Shown in pieces: positions 1 to 5,794 of a stretch of DNA of 5,794 nucleotides. Source of the stretch: Prevotellaceae bacterium (GTDB taxonomy: Bacteria > Bacteroidota > Bacteroidia > Bacteroidales > Bacteroidaceae); contig JAFLUS010000008.1 in the NCBI GenBank assembly GCA_022508685.1, forward strand, positions 10,823 to 16,616, read 5' to 3'. The notes beneath the pieces were generated by a model that was not told the origin of the DNA, did not search any database, and saw nothing but the letters and a program-made list of their open reading frames with translations. The position numbers were made by a program, and so were the translations under genes. How positions within the stretch are numbered: position 1 is the stretch's first letter; every line of letters begins with the position of its first letter.

Positions 1-638
1 TGTTCCATGAGTGCCCAGAAGGCGGGAGAGTGGTCGTGGTGAATGGTGTGGCAGAGTTCGTGGAGGATGACGTAGTCGACGAGGTGGGAGGGCAACTTCA
101 TGAGATAGAGGGTGAGGTTGATGTCACCGGTCGGTGAGCAGGAGCCCCAACGGGTGCGGGAGGACTGGATGCGGAGGGTGCCGTACTGAAAGTGATGCTT
201 TATGGCAAGGTTGGCAACTCGTTGGGGCAGAATGGCTTTTGCTTGGTGTCGCAATTGTTCGCGGATGACATTCTGCAGCCGTTCTTGCAAAGCGGTGAAA
301 TCGGTGTCGGCAGGGCAGACGAGTTCGCACGAACCGGTGCGGCGGTTGACGTAGAAGCCAGTGCGCGGTGTGGGTGTCAGCCACAGGTGGAGGAGGTCGG
401 TGTCGATGCGATAGCCGAAATGGATGACGGGCGTGCGTTGGCGGCTGTTCGCCAGCATCTGCAGCAGTCGTTCGCGGTAGGGTTGAAGGCTGCGGAGCAC
501 GGCGGGTGCGGACATGGCGTGGGGCAGTGTTACGCGCAGGTGGCCGTCGGTGGCTCGCATGATGATGCGGCGTGCGCGGGGATTGACCATGAGGGTGATA
601 GTGCCTAATTGTGCGTCGAAAAGTTGCTTTTCCGTCAT
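1..638 (-). CDS. YgjP-like (DUF45, M48-type) zinc metallopeptidase, C-terminus cut by window edge
   Basis: Reading the minus strand from the ATG at 638-636 gives an open frame that runs off the left edge; 212 residues are visible. It begins MTEKQLFDAQLGTITLMVNP. The conserved block sits at the end: a 'RTRWGSCSPTGDINL' segment (residues about 161-175, Trp164), then 'VDYVILHELCH' (187-197) with the HExxH zinc motif at His193-Glu194-His197, and a third probable zinc ligand His203 in 'HHDHSPAFWALME'. This order and spacing is diagnostic of the YgjP/DUF45 family of SprT-like, M48-type metallopeptidases. Family members are usually about 230-250 residues, so perhaps 20-40 residues are missing beyond the edge. 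No signal peptide is seen, so it is probably cytoplasmic. The physiological substrate of the family is poorly known. It is transcribed away from the GH43 gene, and nothing suggests a link to glycan use. An overlapping 178-residue minus-strand frame is rich in Arg, Pro and His and lacks these motifs. Confidence 0.93.
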   Translation of the reverse strand, partial: MTEKQLFDAQLGTITLMVNPRARRIIMRATDGHLRVTLPHAMSAPAVLRSLQPYRERLLQMLANSRQRTPVIHFGYRIDTDLLHLWLTPTPRTGFYVNRRTGSCELVCPADTDFTALQERLQNVIREQLRHQAKAILPQRVANLAIKHHFQYGTLRIQSSRTRWGSCSPTGDINLTLYLMKLPSHLVDYVILHELCHTIHHDHSPAFWALME

Positions 639-657
639 TTTTGTCGGTATTTGGGGA

Positions 658-665
658 CAAAATTA
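658..665 (-). promoter_or_regulatory. Possible -7 element for the YgjP-like gene
   Basis: On the minus strand these bases read TAATTTTG, which fits the Bacteroidota -7 consensus TAnnTTTG. They lie 19 bases before the ATG at 638, so the leader would be short. No convincing TTTG -33 element is found 19-21 bases further upstream. The call rests on one short motif and on position. Confidence 0.3.
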
Positions 666-693
666 CGGTTTTTTCGAGAAAATTGCGTGGTTC

Positions 694-726
694 TGTGGCG
701 TAATTCGGCAGAAATCTCTATCTTTG
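694..726 (+). promoter_or_regulatory. Probable Bacteroidota promoter for the GH43 gene
   Basis: TATCTTTG at 719-726 is an exact match to the -7 consensus TAnnTTTG and is identical to the -7 box of the large convergent gene at 5262-5269. The -33 region is weak: TGTG at 694-697, with a 21-base spacer, is the best candidate. Transcription would start around 731-734, leaving a leader of roughly 30 bases before the ATG at 762. There is no clear Shine-Dalgarno sequence, as is usual in this phylum. Confidence 0.55.
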
Positions 727-761
727 GGGCATAAGCATGACAATAAATCCTTTTGACGACC

Positions 762-1757
762 ATGAAAAAAATGTTTCTGATGGGGGCATTGCTGCTCCTC
801 TCGCTTGCCGTCGGTGCGCAGCCGTCGGAGAAAGTGCGCAGGGGTGTGCCCCTCGATTCGATTCGTATGAGTGACCCGTTTGTACTGGCTGACCCCGATA
901 CGCGCATGTATTATATGACAGGTACGGGCGGTGCCTTGTGGAAAAGCCGCGACCTCGCCACGTGGGAGGGGCCTTACAAGGTGGCGCAGACCGACCCGGA
1001 GTCGTGGATGGGGCCGCGTCCGATGATTTGGGCGGCAGAGATTCACCGCCGGAATGGGAAATACTATTATTTTGCGACGTTCACCAACCGCGACGTGAAG
1101 ATTGACACGGTGGCGGGCAACGTGATTGAACGACGTGCGTGCCACGTGCTCGTGTCCGACAAGGCGGAGGGACCCTACGTGCCGATGGCAGACCCGACGT
1201 ATCTGCCTGCCGACCGCCCGACGCTGGATGCGACGTTGTGGAGGGATACGGACGGAAAGGACTACATGGTTTATTGCCACGAGTGGTTGCAGAACCGCAA
1301 TGGTACGGTAGAAAAAATCGAACTCAAACCCGACTTCAGCGGTACGGTAGGCGAGGGTAAGGTGCTTTTCCGTGCCAGCGATTCGCCGTGGAGCCGTGAA
1401 GCGACGGACGACGGGAGCGTGCGTCCGAACATGGTGACGGATGGGCCTTTCCTGTTCCGCACGAAGAAAGGTTCGCTCGGCATGATTTGGACGAGTTGGA
1501 TACGCGACGTCTACACGCAGGGTGTGGCATATTCGCAGAGCGGTACGCTCGACGGCCCTTGGATACAGGAACCGCAGCCGATTACTCCGCCTGACTATGG
1601 GCACGGCATGATTTTCCGCACGTTCGACGGCAGGTTGCTGATGGCGGTGCACAGCCACTATCGCGATGCTGCAGGCCGCTATATCCGCCATCCGCATTTC
1701 TTCACGCTCGACGACAAGGGTTCGAAACTGAAGGTGGGCAAGGAGTATCGCCCATAA
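762..1757 (+). CDS. Secreted glycoside hydrolase family 43 protein (arabinosidase/xylosidase type)
   Basis: The product has 331 residues, the size of one GH43 five-bladed beta-propeller with no attached binding module. Residues 1-19 (MKKMFLMGALLLLSLAVGA) form a classical signal peptide with no lipobox Cys, so it is exported to the periplasm or beyond. Family motifs appear in order: 'SDPFVLADPD' with the likely general base Asp38; 'MIWAAEIH' (88-95), the usual WAP[ED]-like blade; 'TLDATLW' with the likely pKa-modulating Asp156; 'VTDGPFLFRTKKG' at the general-acid position (Asp227, where Glu in 'EGP' is typical); and 'GHGMIF' with His281, the inner metal or water-binding His of many members. 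GH43 enzymes are inverting and mostly release arabinose, xylose or galactose; the substrate cannot be read from this sequence. ATG762 is chosen because it opens a textbook Lys-Lys signal peptide; the upstream TTG at 753 only adds MTT. It converges on the BNR_4 gene and appears monocistronic. Confidence 0.92.
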   Translation: MKKMFLMGALLLLSLAVGAQPSEKVRRGVPLDSIRMSDPFVLADPDTRMYYMTGTGGALWKSRDLATWEGPYKVAQTDPESWMGPRPMIWAAEIHRRNGKYYYFATFTNRDVKIDTVAGNVIERRACHVLVSDKAEGPYVPMADPTYLPADRPTLDATLWRDTDGKDYMVYCHEWLQNRNGTVEKIELKPDFSGTVGEGKVLFRASDSPWSREATDDGSVRPNMVTDGPFLFRTKKGSLGMIWTSWIRDVYTQGVAYSQSGTLDGPWIQEPQPITPPDYGHGMIFRTFDGRLLMAVHSHYRDAAGRYIRHPHFFTLDDKGSKLKVGKEYRP

Positions 1758-1777
1758 ATCTTATATACGAAAAAGAG

Positions 1778-1820
1778 AACGACCGACGTTCATCACATAC
1801 GGATGAATGTCGGTCGTTTT
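1778..1820. terminator. Bidirectional intrinsic terminator shared by the two convergent genes
   Basis: The left arm 1778-1794 pairs with the right arm 1802-1818 over 17 base pairs, with one G-T wobble and a 7-base loop (acatacg). TTTT follows on the plus strand (1817-1820). On the minus strand the A-rich stretch at 1769-1775 supplies a T-run after the same hairpin. It starts 21 bases after the GH43 stop and lies 44 bases beyond the stop of the convergent gene, so it can end both transcripts. Confidence 0.87.
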
Positions 1821-1863
1821 GTGTGTATGCTACCGAAAAGAATTGCCCAAAAATATGCGTCGG

Positions 1864-4800
1864 TTATTTCAGCAGTTTCTTGCCGTTTTGGATGTAAATG
1901 CCGCGTTGTTGCGGATGATTGACGATGCGCCCTTGCAAGTCGTAGATAGGCGATGCGGCTTGTGCGGTCTGTGCGGGGTGGAGAATGGCGTCGGAGGTGT
2001 GGAGAGTGAGGGCGACGTTGTCGAAACCGATGATTTTCTCCGAGCCGTTGCTGTTGTGCATGGCTGCGAAGAGGAGCGTGGTGGATGCCGCGCCGTCGCT
2101 GTCGAAATCGAGCGACACGTGTTGCCATTCAGCCTTATTTTCCAATGATGGTACGGAGATGGTGCGACCATTTTCGTTGGTCACGCTGATGAGGGCATCG
2201 CCTCCGAGTCCGCTCTTCCATACGTCGGCAGTGAGCGTGTAGTCGCCTTCGGGCAGACGGATTTCCTGTTTGAGCGTAATGGTCGACGTTCCCCAGTTCT
2301 GGCGCACCCAGTAGGTCTGTTTGCTGTCGGCAGATGGCGACGGCAGTGAGGCGAAGAACTGACCAAAGTAGAAGTCGCCGTTGCGCAGTGCGGTGATGTC
2401 ATTCTCGTTTCCGTTGGCATAATCGACTGTCCAGCCCGACGGCACGTAGATGGCGCGGTCGCTGCTGACGCCGCTGCCTGCCATTATGGTGTAGGATGCT
2501 TCAAAGTCGCCGTTCTGAAGCGCAGTGGGCAATTCCTTTTCTTCAAATTCGATGCCTTGCAGTTGGCAGATTTCGCGTCGGGTGAGCGCAATGTCGTACA
2601 GGCGAAAGCCGGCGATGGTGCCGCAATAGTCGACGTTGTCGGCTGCATAATTGCTGTCCCACCACTGCGTGCGGCCGATGTAGTTGCGCGTGTCGGCAGC
2701 AATGGCAGCCAGTTGGTAGGCTTCCGTCTGATTGGCTGTGCCGCTGACGACCTCTTCGCCGTTGATGAAGATGCGTGTCGTCTGGGTGGCTGCATCGAAG
2801 GTGACTGCCAACTGATATTCGCGGTTGGTGGTGAGGTTGGTGGGCGAAGTCACCATCGTCGTGGTGCCGCCGTTGTACTTCACACCTGCCGACAGCGGAT
2901 TGGCACGCAGAAACACGCTGTTGCCGCTGCCCGAACCGAAGTCGTAGAAACGCGGTGCGGTGGCAAGGCTTTTGGCGTTGACGGTGAGCAGAAAGGTGAA
3001 GGAGCGGAGGTCAGTCAGAAGGCCTTCGGGAGCAACTTCGTAGCGGTTGGTGGCAAAACCGGTGGCGGTGTTGGCTGTCAAGTCGAGAGAGGCGAGTGTG
3101 TAGCGCAGATTCTGTGCAATGTCGCGTGGATGTACCATGACGGTGAAGGTGCGTTCAGCCGTTCCGGAACGTGCCGTGAGCGTCACTTCCGTGTCGGTGG
3201 CGGGGAGGTTCACCGTGCCGTTGGGGGCGATGATGGTTTCGTCGGACGACGACCACGCGATGTTCTGCTTGAGCACCACGGTGGGCAGGACGATGTCGGT
3301 GCGTGCCTCCGTGGGGAGTGCGATGCGCTCGAGCGCAAGGGTTGCCAGTTCTTCCTCGGCAATGGCGTTCATGGCTGCAGCCAATGCCTGTGCGGAGAGG
3401 GGAGAGAGCACGTCGGTGTAGCCGCATACGCGGGTGGATTGTCCGTAGTCTACGTCGTCGGGCGTGTTGAAGTTCAGTTCTGTCGTCTCAATCACTTGGT
3501 CGACCAGTCCGTTGCGGTAGGTGATGAGGGTGGTGCCGTCGAACGTCAGCGTGAGGTTCCACAGAGAAAGGCGGGTGGGGTGGTTGTCGCCACTGGTTCC
3601 GGTGGAGTACATTGCCCAATCGTCGCTGGTGAGCAGGCGGTTGCTACTCTTGTAGGTCGTGGTGCCGATAGTGATTTCGGGCGATTGGTCGGCAGCATTG
3701 ATGGCGTAGGTGAAGTTGCCTGCACGGAAGATAGTACCGCTGTAGCGGTTGGCATCCATGGCGAAGTTGATGCTGACGGTACCCGTCGTGGTGGGCAGTC
3801 CGTCGATTTCCGATGCAGCATAGTCAGTTACCGCTTCGTCCCAATTGTAGTCGGCACGAGTGCTGGTGGGGTATCCCTTCGGGTAGCCTTGGCAAACAAT
3901 CCAATAGTAATAGTCGCCGTTCATCCAAACGAGGCGCATCGGGCTGTTGGCAGAGTTGGGCAGAATGAACGGACGAGCGTTGTTCTTGAGCGAATTGCGC
4001 GTAATCTGCTCGCTGCCGCTGACTTCGCCCGCATCGTTGATGGTGTATTTCCAAATTTCGTGAACGCCGTCGCGGTTGTACTCGCCGTTCTTCGTCGGGA
4101 TAGAGAGATAGAGGTCATTGATGTTGTCGGGGTCGATGGCCATACCGCCAGTGTAGCAACGCTCGGTGCTGTTCCAGTTCTGGTGGAAGGCGTGGCCGGC
4201 ATATTGCACCCACGTGCGACGCCATTCCGTACCTGTCCAACGGCCATACCAATAGACGTGCGAAGTCTTGGCATCGTCGATGTGGGTGAAGGCAATGACG
4301 GGATTCTCTTGCTTGTCGAGCGAAATCTGCCACACCCAGTTGCGGATGCCGTCCGACTTGTCGACAATGGTGTAGGGATACTGGTTGGCGTAGGAAGAAG
4401 TCTTGCTGACGTTGAACACGCCGTCGCTGATTTTCTTGAGTTCCGTTCCGCGGATGTCGCGCAAGATGGGGCCATTGCCATGATTGATGTCAATGACGTT
4501 GAAATAGAGCCAGTTGGGCATTTCGTTGTCAGGGTGTCCGGTCGTGTAGGTCAGATAAATCTTGTCCTTGCCGTTCGACTGGTACTTCGCGTATGGACGC
4601 GCACCGGTGGACTGCACGATTTGTCGCGGACCGAAGTCAAACTTGACGTCGTCGTTGGCATCGGGCATCGTGAGCCGTGCAATCGTCGGGTGCCAGTTGA
4701 TGCCACGCCAGCACAGATACCAGTGAGTAGGGTCGTCGCTCAGGATGAATGGCGACGGATACGTCGTGTTGTTGGCAGTCGCCAATCGCTTTTCCTCACC

Positions 4801-5214
4801 AAGCGCCGTGATGTCGCCCGGACGGCGCGAAATGCGGTAGTAGAATGCCGGTTCGTCAGTGTGGCGGCTGTAGATGATGAGCACACGCTCGTCGGGCAAG
4901 ACGAGGAACGTGGGATTGTTGTGGTCATCAGGTTGGAAATAAGAACGCACCAGCACGTCGGTCTTGCGCCCCGTCAGCCAGTCATACTGCGTAGCCTTGA
5001 TGTTGCCGTGCACGTCGATGTAGCCAATCCACGACACATTAATAGTCTTCGCCTCGTTCTCATAATGGATGGCACGCGGGTCGGCAAACCAACACCAAGC
5101 ACCTTCGTCGTTAATGACAGCGCCATCGTAGCGCTCCGTCGTTTGTGCCGCAGCACACATACAAACAGCCGACAACAAGCACGCTGCCAGCCATTTCATA
5201 CCATTGTTCATCAT
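1864..5214 (-). CDS. Large secreted BNR_4 beta-propeller protein with LamG and Ig-like modules; putative polysaccharide-active enzyme
   Basis: With the start at ATG 5214-5212 the protein has 1116 residues. Residues 1-23 (MMNNGMKWLAACLLSAVCMCAAA) are a signal peptide ending AAA-Q, with no valid lipobox. Residues about 30-460 form a BNR_4 propeller (PF15892 type), recognised from 'DEGAWCWFADPRAIHYEN' (36-53), 'DDHNNPTFLVLPD' (His98), 'YSRHTDE' (His118), 'CWRGINWHPTIA' (Arg170, His175) and 'ARPYAKY' (205-211). Then follow a LamG/concanavalin-like module (about 471-600), an atypical bacterial Ig-like module ('NIAWSSSDETIIAPNGTV', about 624-696), a second, clearer LamG_3 module with 'NYIGRTQWW' and 'GTIAGFRLYDIAL' (about 700-885), a carbohydrate-binding-like beta-sandwich starting 'LQNGDFEASY' (about 899-1072), and a C-terminal 'IYDLQGR...GIYIQNGKKLLK' tail. 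Related propellers include PL24/PL25 ulvan lyases and GH145/PL42 enzymes on rhamnose-glucuronate. Activity here is inferred. ATGs at 5211 and 5199 are alternative starts; a start at 5292 is excluded because it overlaps the promoter. Confidence 0.88.
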   Translation of the reverse strand: MMNNGMKWLAACLLSAVCMCAAAQTTERYDGAVINDEGAWCWFADPRAIHYENEAKTINVSWIGYIDVHGNIKATQYDWLTGRKTDVLVRSYFQPDDHNNPTFLVLPDERVLIIYSRHTDEPAFYYRISRRPGDITALGEEKRLATANNTTYPSPFILSDDPTHWYLCWRGINWHPTIARLTMPDANDDVKFDFGPRQIVQSTGARPYAKYQSNGKDKIYLTYTTGHPDNEMPNWLYFNVIDINHGNGPILRDIRGTELKKISDGVFNVSKTSSYANQYPYTIVDKSDGIRNWVWQISLDKQENPVIAFTHIDDAKTSHVYWYGRWTGTEWRRTWVQYAGHAFHQNWNSTERCYTGGMAIDPDNINDLYLSIPTKNGEYNRDGVHEIWKYTINDAGEVSGSEQITRNSLKNNARPFILPNSANSPMRLVWMNGDYYYWIVCQGYPKGYPTSTRADYNWDEAVTDYAASEIDGLPTTTGTVSINFAMDANRYSGTIFRAGNFTYAINAADQSPEITIGTTTYKSSNRLLTSDDWAMYSTGTSGDNHPTRLSLWNLTLTFDGTTLITYRNGLVDQVIETTELNFNTPDDVDYGQSTRVCGYTDVLSPLSAQALAAAMNAIAEEELATLALERIALPTEARTDIVLPTVVLKQNIAWSSSDETIIAPNGTVNLPATDTEVTLTARSGTAERTFTVMVHPRDIAQNLRYTLASLDLTANTATGFATNRYEVAPEGLLTDLRSFTFLLTVNAKSLATAPRFYDFGSGSGNSVFLRANPLSAGVKYNGGTTTMVTSPTNLTTNREYQLAVTFDAATQTTRIFINGEEVVSGTANQTEAYQLAAIAADTRNYIGRTQWWDSNYAADNVDYCGTIAGFRLYDIALTRREICQLQGIEFEEKELPTALQNGDFEASYTIMAGSGVSSDRAIYVPSGWTVDYANGNENDITALRNGDFYFGQFFASLPSPSADSKQTYWVRQNWGTSTITLKQEIRLPEGDYTLTADVWKSGLGGDALISVTNENGRTISVPSLENKAEWQHVSLDFDSDGAASTTLLFAAMHNSNGSEKIIGFDNVALTLHTSDAILHPAQTAQAASPIYDLQGRIVNHPQQRGIYIQNGKKLLK

Positions 5215-5261
5215 GTTCGTCAATTTATCGTTAAAATTAGAGTGTTTGCACATTTCACGGA

Positions 5262-5293
5262 CAAAGATATGCAAATATTCAATCCCCTCCAAA
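5262..5293 (-). promoter_or_regulatory. Strong Bacteroidota promoter for the BNR_4 gene
   Basis: On the minus strand TTTG (5293-5290) is followed by a 20-base spacer and TATCTTTG (5269-5262), an exact fit to the -33/-7 consensus. Transcription should start near 5255-5258, giving a leader of about 42 bases to the ATG at 5214. The leader is AT-rich and has no Shine-Dalgarno sequence. This placement shows that in-frame ATGs upstream of about 5258 cannot be the start. Confidence 0.8.
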
Positions 5294-5438
5294 CGTTTTG
5301 ACGGAATCGTAACGACTTACCGCCGATTTTGATGCCCGCAAGACAGAAACCCCTCGCGCGCGTACATTATTATATATATGCGGCAGCCAGACAACACGTG
5401 CGAAACCCGCCCGAAAAAGCGACGCACAACCCCTGTTC

Positions 5439-5526
5439 GGCGTGCGCATAAACGTGAACACGCTTACGCATACGCCTCAAACCGCTTATGCGCACGCCTC
5501 GGCACGTTTATGCGCACGCCATTTTG
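5439..5526. repeat. Cluster of three 22-bp tandem repeats plus one inverted copy
   Basis: Three copies of a 16-base core (consensus CGCTTATGCGCACGCC) start at 5461, 5483 and 5505, exactly 22 bases apart, separated by 6-base linkers (tcaaac, tcggca). The first differs from the second at three positions and the third differs from it at one. A fourth copy lies inverted at 5439-5454. The inverted copy GGCGTGCGCATAAACGTG (5439-5456) is the perfect 18-base reverse complement of 5503-5520. Each of the better copies contains the palindrome TGCGCA. The inverted copy could pair with the third copy (46-base loop) or, with one mismatch, with the second. Function unknown: a regulator-binding array, a structured RNA or a dispersed intergenic repeat are all possible. 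Confidence 0.85.
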
Positions 5527-5633
5527 CACCTCTGTTTGAAGCCCATTTCTGCCTTTTCTGCCACCGTAAAACGGAGTTCAGCACGCGTTTTTCGCATGAA
5601 ATGGAGAAAAAAGCAAAAAAAAACGTGAAAAAT

Positions 5634-5664
5634 TTTGCAGGTTACGCAAAAAGCACTACCTTTG
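5634..5664 (+). promoter_or_regulatory. Promoter of the tRNA-Val transcript
   Basis: TTTG (5634-5637), a 19-base spacer and TACCTTTG (5657-5664) match the Bacteroidota consensus well. An A-rich tract immediately upstream (about 5604-5632) could act as an UP-like element. Transcription would begin around 5670, leaving a leader of roughly 45-50 bases for removal by RNase P. Confidence 0.8.
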
Positions 5665-5717
5665 CACTCGCTTTCGGAAAGGAACACGGAAAGAACGTGA
5701 ATCCACCACGAAAACAA

Positions 5718-5792
5718 GGGCGCTTAGCTCAGCTGGTTCAGAGCGTCTGCCTTACAAGCAGAGGGTCGGCGGTTCGAATCCGTCAGCGCCCA
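5718..5792 (+). tRNA. tRNA-Val (anticodon TAC)
   Basis: A full cloverleaf is seen. The acceptor stem GGGCGCT (5718-5724) pairs perfectly with AGCGCCC (5785-5791), with discriminator A at 5792. The D-stem is GCTC/GAGC (5727-5730 and 5741-5744). The anticodon stem TCTGC/GCAGA (5746-5750 and 5758-5762) encloses the loop CTTACAA with anticodon TAC at 5753-5755, which reads GTA and other valine codons. The T-arm GGCGG-TTCGAAT-CCGTC (5768-5784) is canonical. The bases after the discriminator are CA and then the window ends, so CCA is not encoded and must be added after transcription. More tRNA genes may follow in the same transcript beyond the edge. Confidence 0.97.
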
Positions 5793-5794
5793 CA

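Larger units (their letters stand above)
5215..5717. other. Gene-free intergenic region between the BNR_4 gene and tRNA-Val
   Basis: About 500 bases with no convincing coding sequence. From left to right it holds the BNR_4 leader and promoter (5215-5293), an unassigned stretch with alternating purine-pyrimidine runs (5355-5382), the 22-bp repeat cluster with its inverted copy (5439-5526), another unassigned stretch (5527-5600), an A-rich tract (about 5604-5632, including nine consecutive A at 5615-5623), and the tRNA promoter (5634-5664). Short minus-strand frames at 5279-5461 and 5508-5717 show no recognisable domain and overlap promoter elements. Confidence 0.75.

Noticed and set aside
124..660. 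A 178-residue open frame on the minus strand
   Set aside because: It is out of frame with the YgjP-like gene, very rich in Arg, Pro and His, and motif-free. The correct frame starts at 638 and carries HELCH.
192..756. Plus-strand frames of 138 and 80 residues
   Set aside because: They overlap the YgjP-like gene antisense, have no domains, and the second also crosses the GH43 promoter.
753..761. TTG start adding MTT to the GH43 protein
   Set aside because: The ATG at 762 directly opens a standard signal peptide, and nothing in the sequence favours the rarer TTG start.
663..1697. A 344-residue open frame on the minus strand
   Set aside because: It is antisense to the GH43 gene, is rich in Arg and His with no recognisable domain, and the plus-strand frame carries all GH43 motifs.
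5143..5214. Lipoprotein signal in the BNR_4 protein (Cys residues near the signal peptide end)
   Set aside because: The residues before the Cys (SAV-C, VCM-C) do not fit a lipobox; the AAA-Q end fits ordinary signal peptidase cleavage.
2557..5301. A 914-residue open frame on the plus strand
   Set aside because: It lies antisense to the BNR_4 gene over almost its whole length, is rich in Val, Arg and Gly, shows no domain or signal peptide, and runs through the BNR_4 promoter. It is a by-product of GC-rich codon use on the other strand.
5461..5526. 22-bp repeats as a CRISPR array
   Set aside because: The linkers are only 6 bases long, the 16-base cores vary, and no cas gene is present.
5279..5717. 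Two short minus-strand frames (60 and 69 residues) in the intergenic region
   Set aside because: They show no domain or homology clue, one spans the repeat edge and BNR_4 promoter region, and the other spans the tRNA promoter.
5718..5794. tRNA-Val 3' end as an integration (att) site
   Set aside because: No integrase gene and no repeated copy of the tRNA 3' end is seen within the window.

Overview
The window comes from a Bacteroidota genome, most likely Bacteroidales (Prevotellaceae- or Bacteroidaceae-like). Three signs point there. The promoters match the Bacteroidota pattern TTTG-N19-21-TAnnTTTG. Good Shine-Dalgarno sites are absent before the starts. The largest protein ends in the short 'IYDLQGR...GIYIQNGKK' tail typical of secreted Bacteroidales proteins. 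Coding DNA is moderately GC-rich. The species cannot be fixed from this sequence alone.

Layout, left to right. (1) The left edge cuts a minus-strand gene for a YgjP/DUF45-type zinc metallopeptidase; 212 N-terminal residues are visible, including HELCH and the third His ligand. (2) A 123-bp intergenic region separates it from a divergent plus-strand gene (762-1757) for a secreted single-domain GH43 glycoside hydrolase. (3) A strong hairpin with a T-run on each strand (about 1778-1820) serves as a shared terminator for GH43 and the convergent gene to its right. (4) A minus-strand gene (5214 down to 1864) encodes a secreted protein of about 1116 residues: an N-terminal BNR_4 beta-propeller, a LamG-like module, an atypical Ig-like module, a second LamG module, a C-terminal carbohydrate-binding-like beta-sandwich and a short sorting-like tail. 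(5) A gene-free stretch of about 500 bases holds its promoter, an unexplained cluster of three 22-bp tandem repeats plus one inverted copy, and a tRNA promoter. (6) The right edge holds a complete tRNA-Val (anticodon TAC).

The two large genes look like two monocistronic, exported carbohydrate-active proteins arranged tail to tail. No SusC/SusD pair, sensor or other polysaccharide-utilization-locus gene is visible. BNR_4 propellers are related to ulvan lyases (PL24/PL25) and to enzymes acting on rhamnose-glucuronate linkages (GH145/PL42), while GH43 members mostly remove arabinose, xylose or galactose. Joint action on an acidic plant or algal glycan such as arabinogalactan, pectin or ulvan is therefore plausible, but it is inference. 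The YgjP gene and the tRNA look like unrelated housekeeping neighbours.

No defence system, mobile element or CRISPR array is visible. The items most worth a second look are the uncharacterised multidomain BNR_4 protein and the repeat cluster at 5439-5526.
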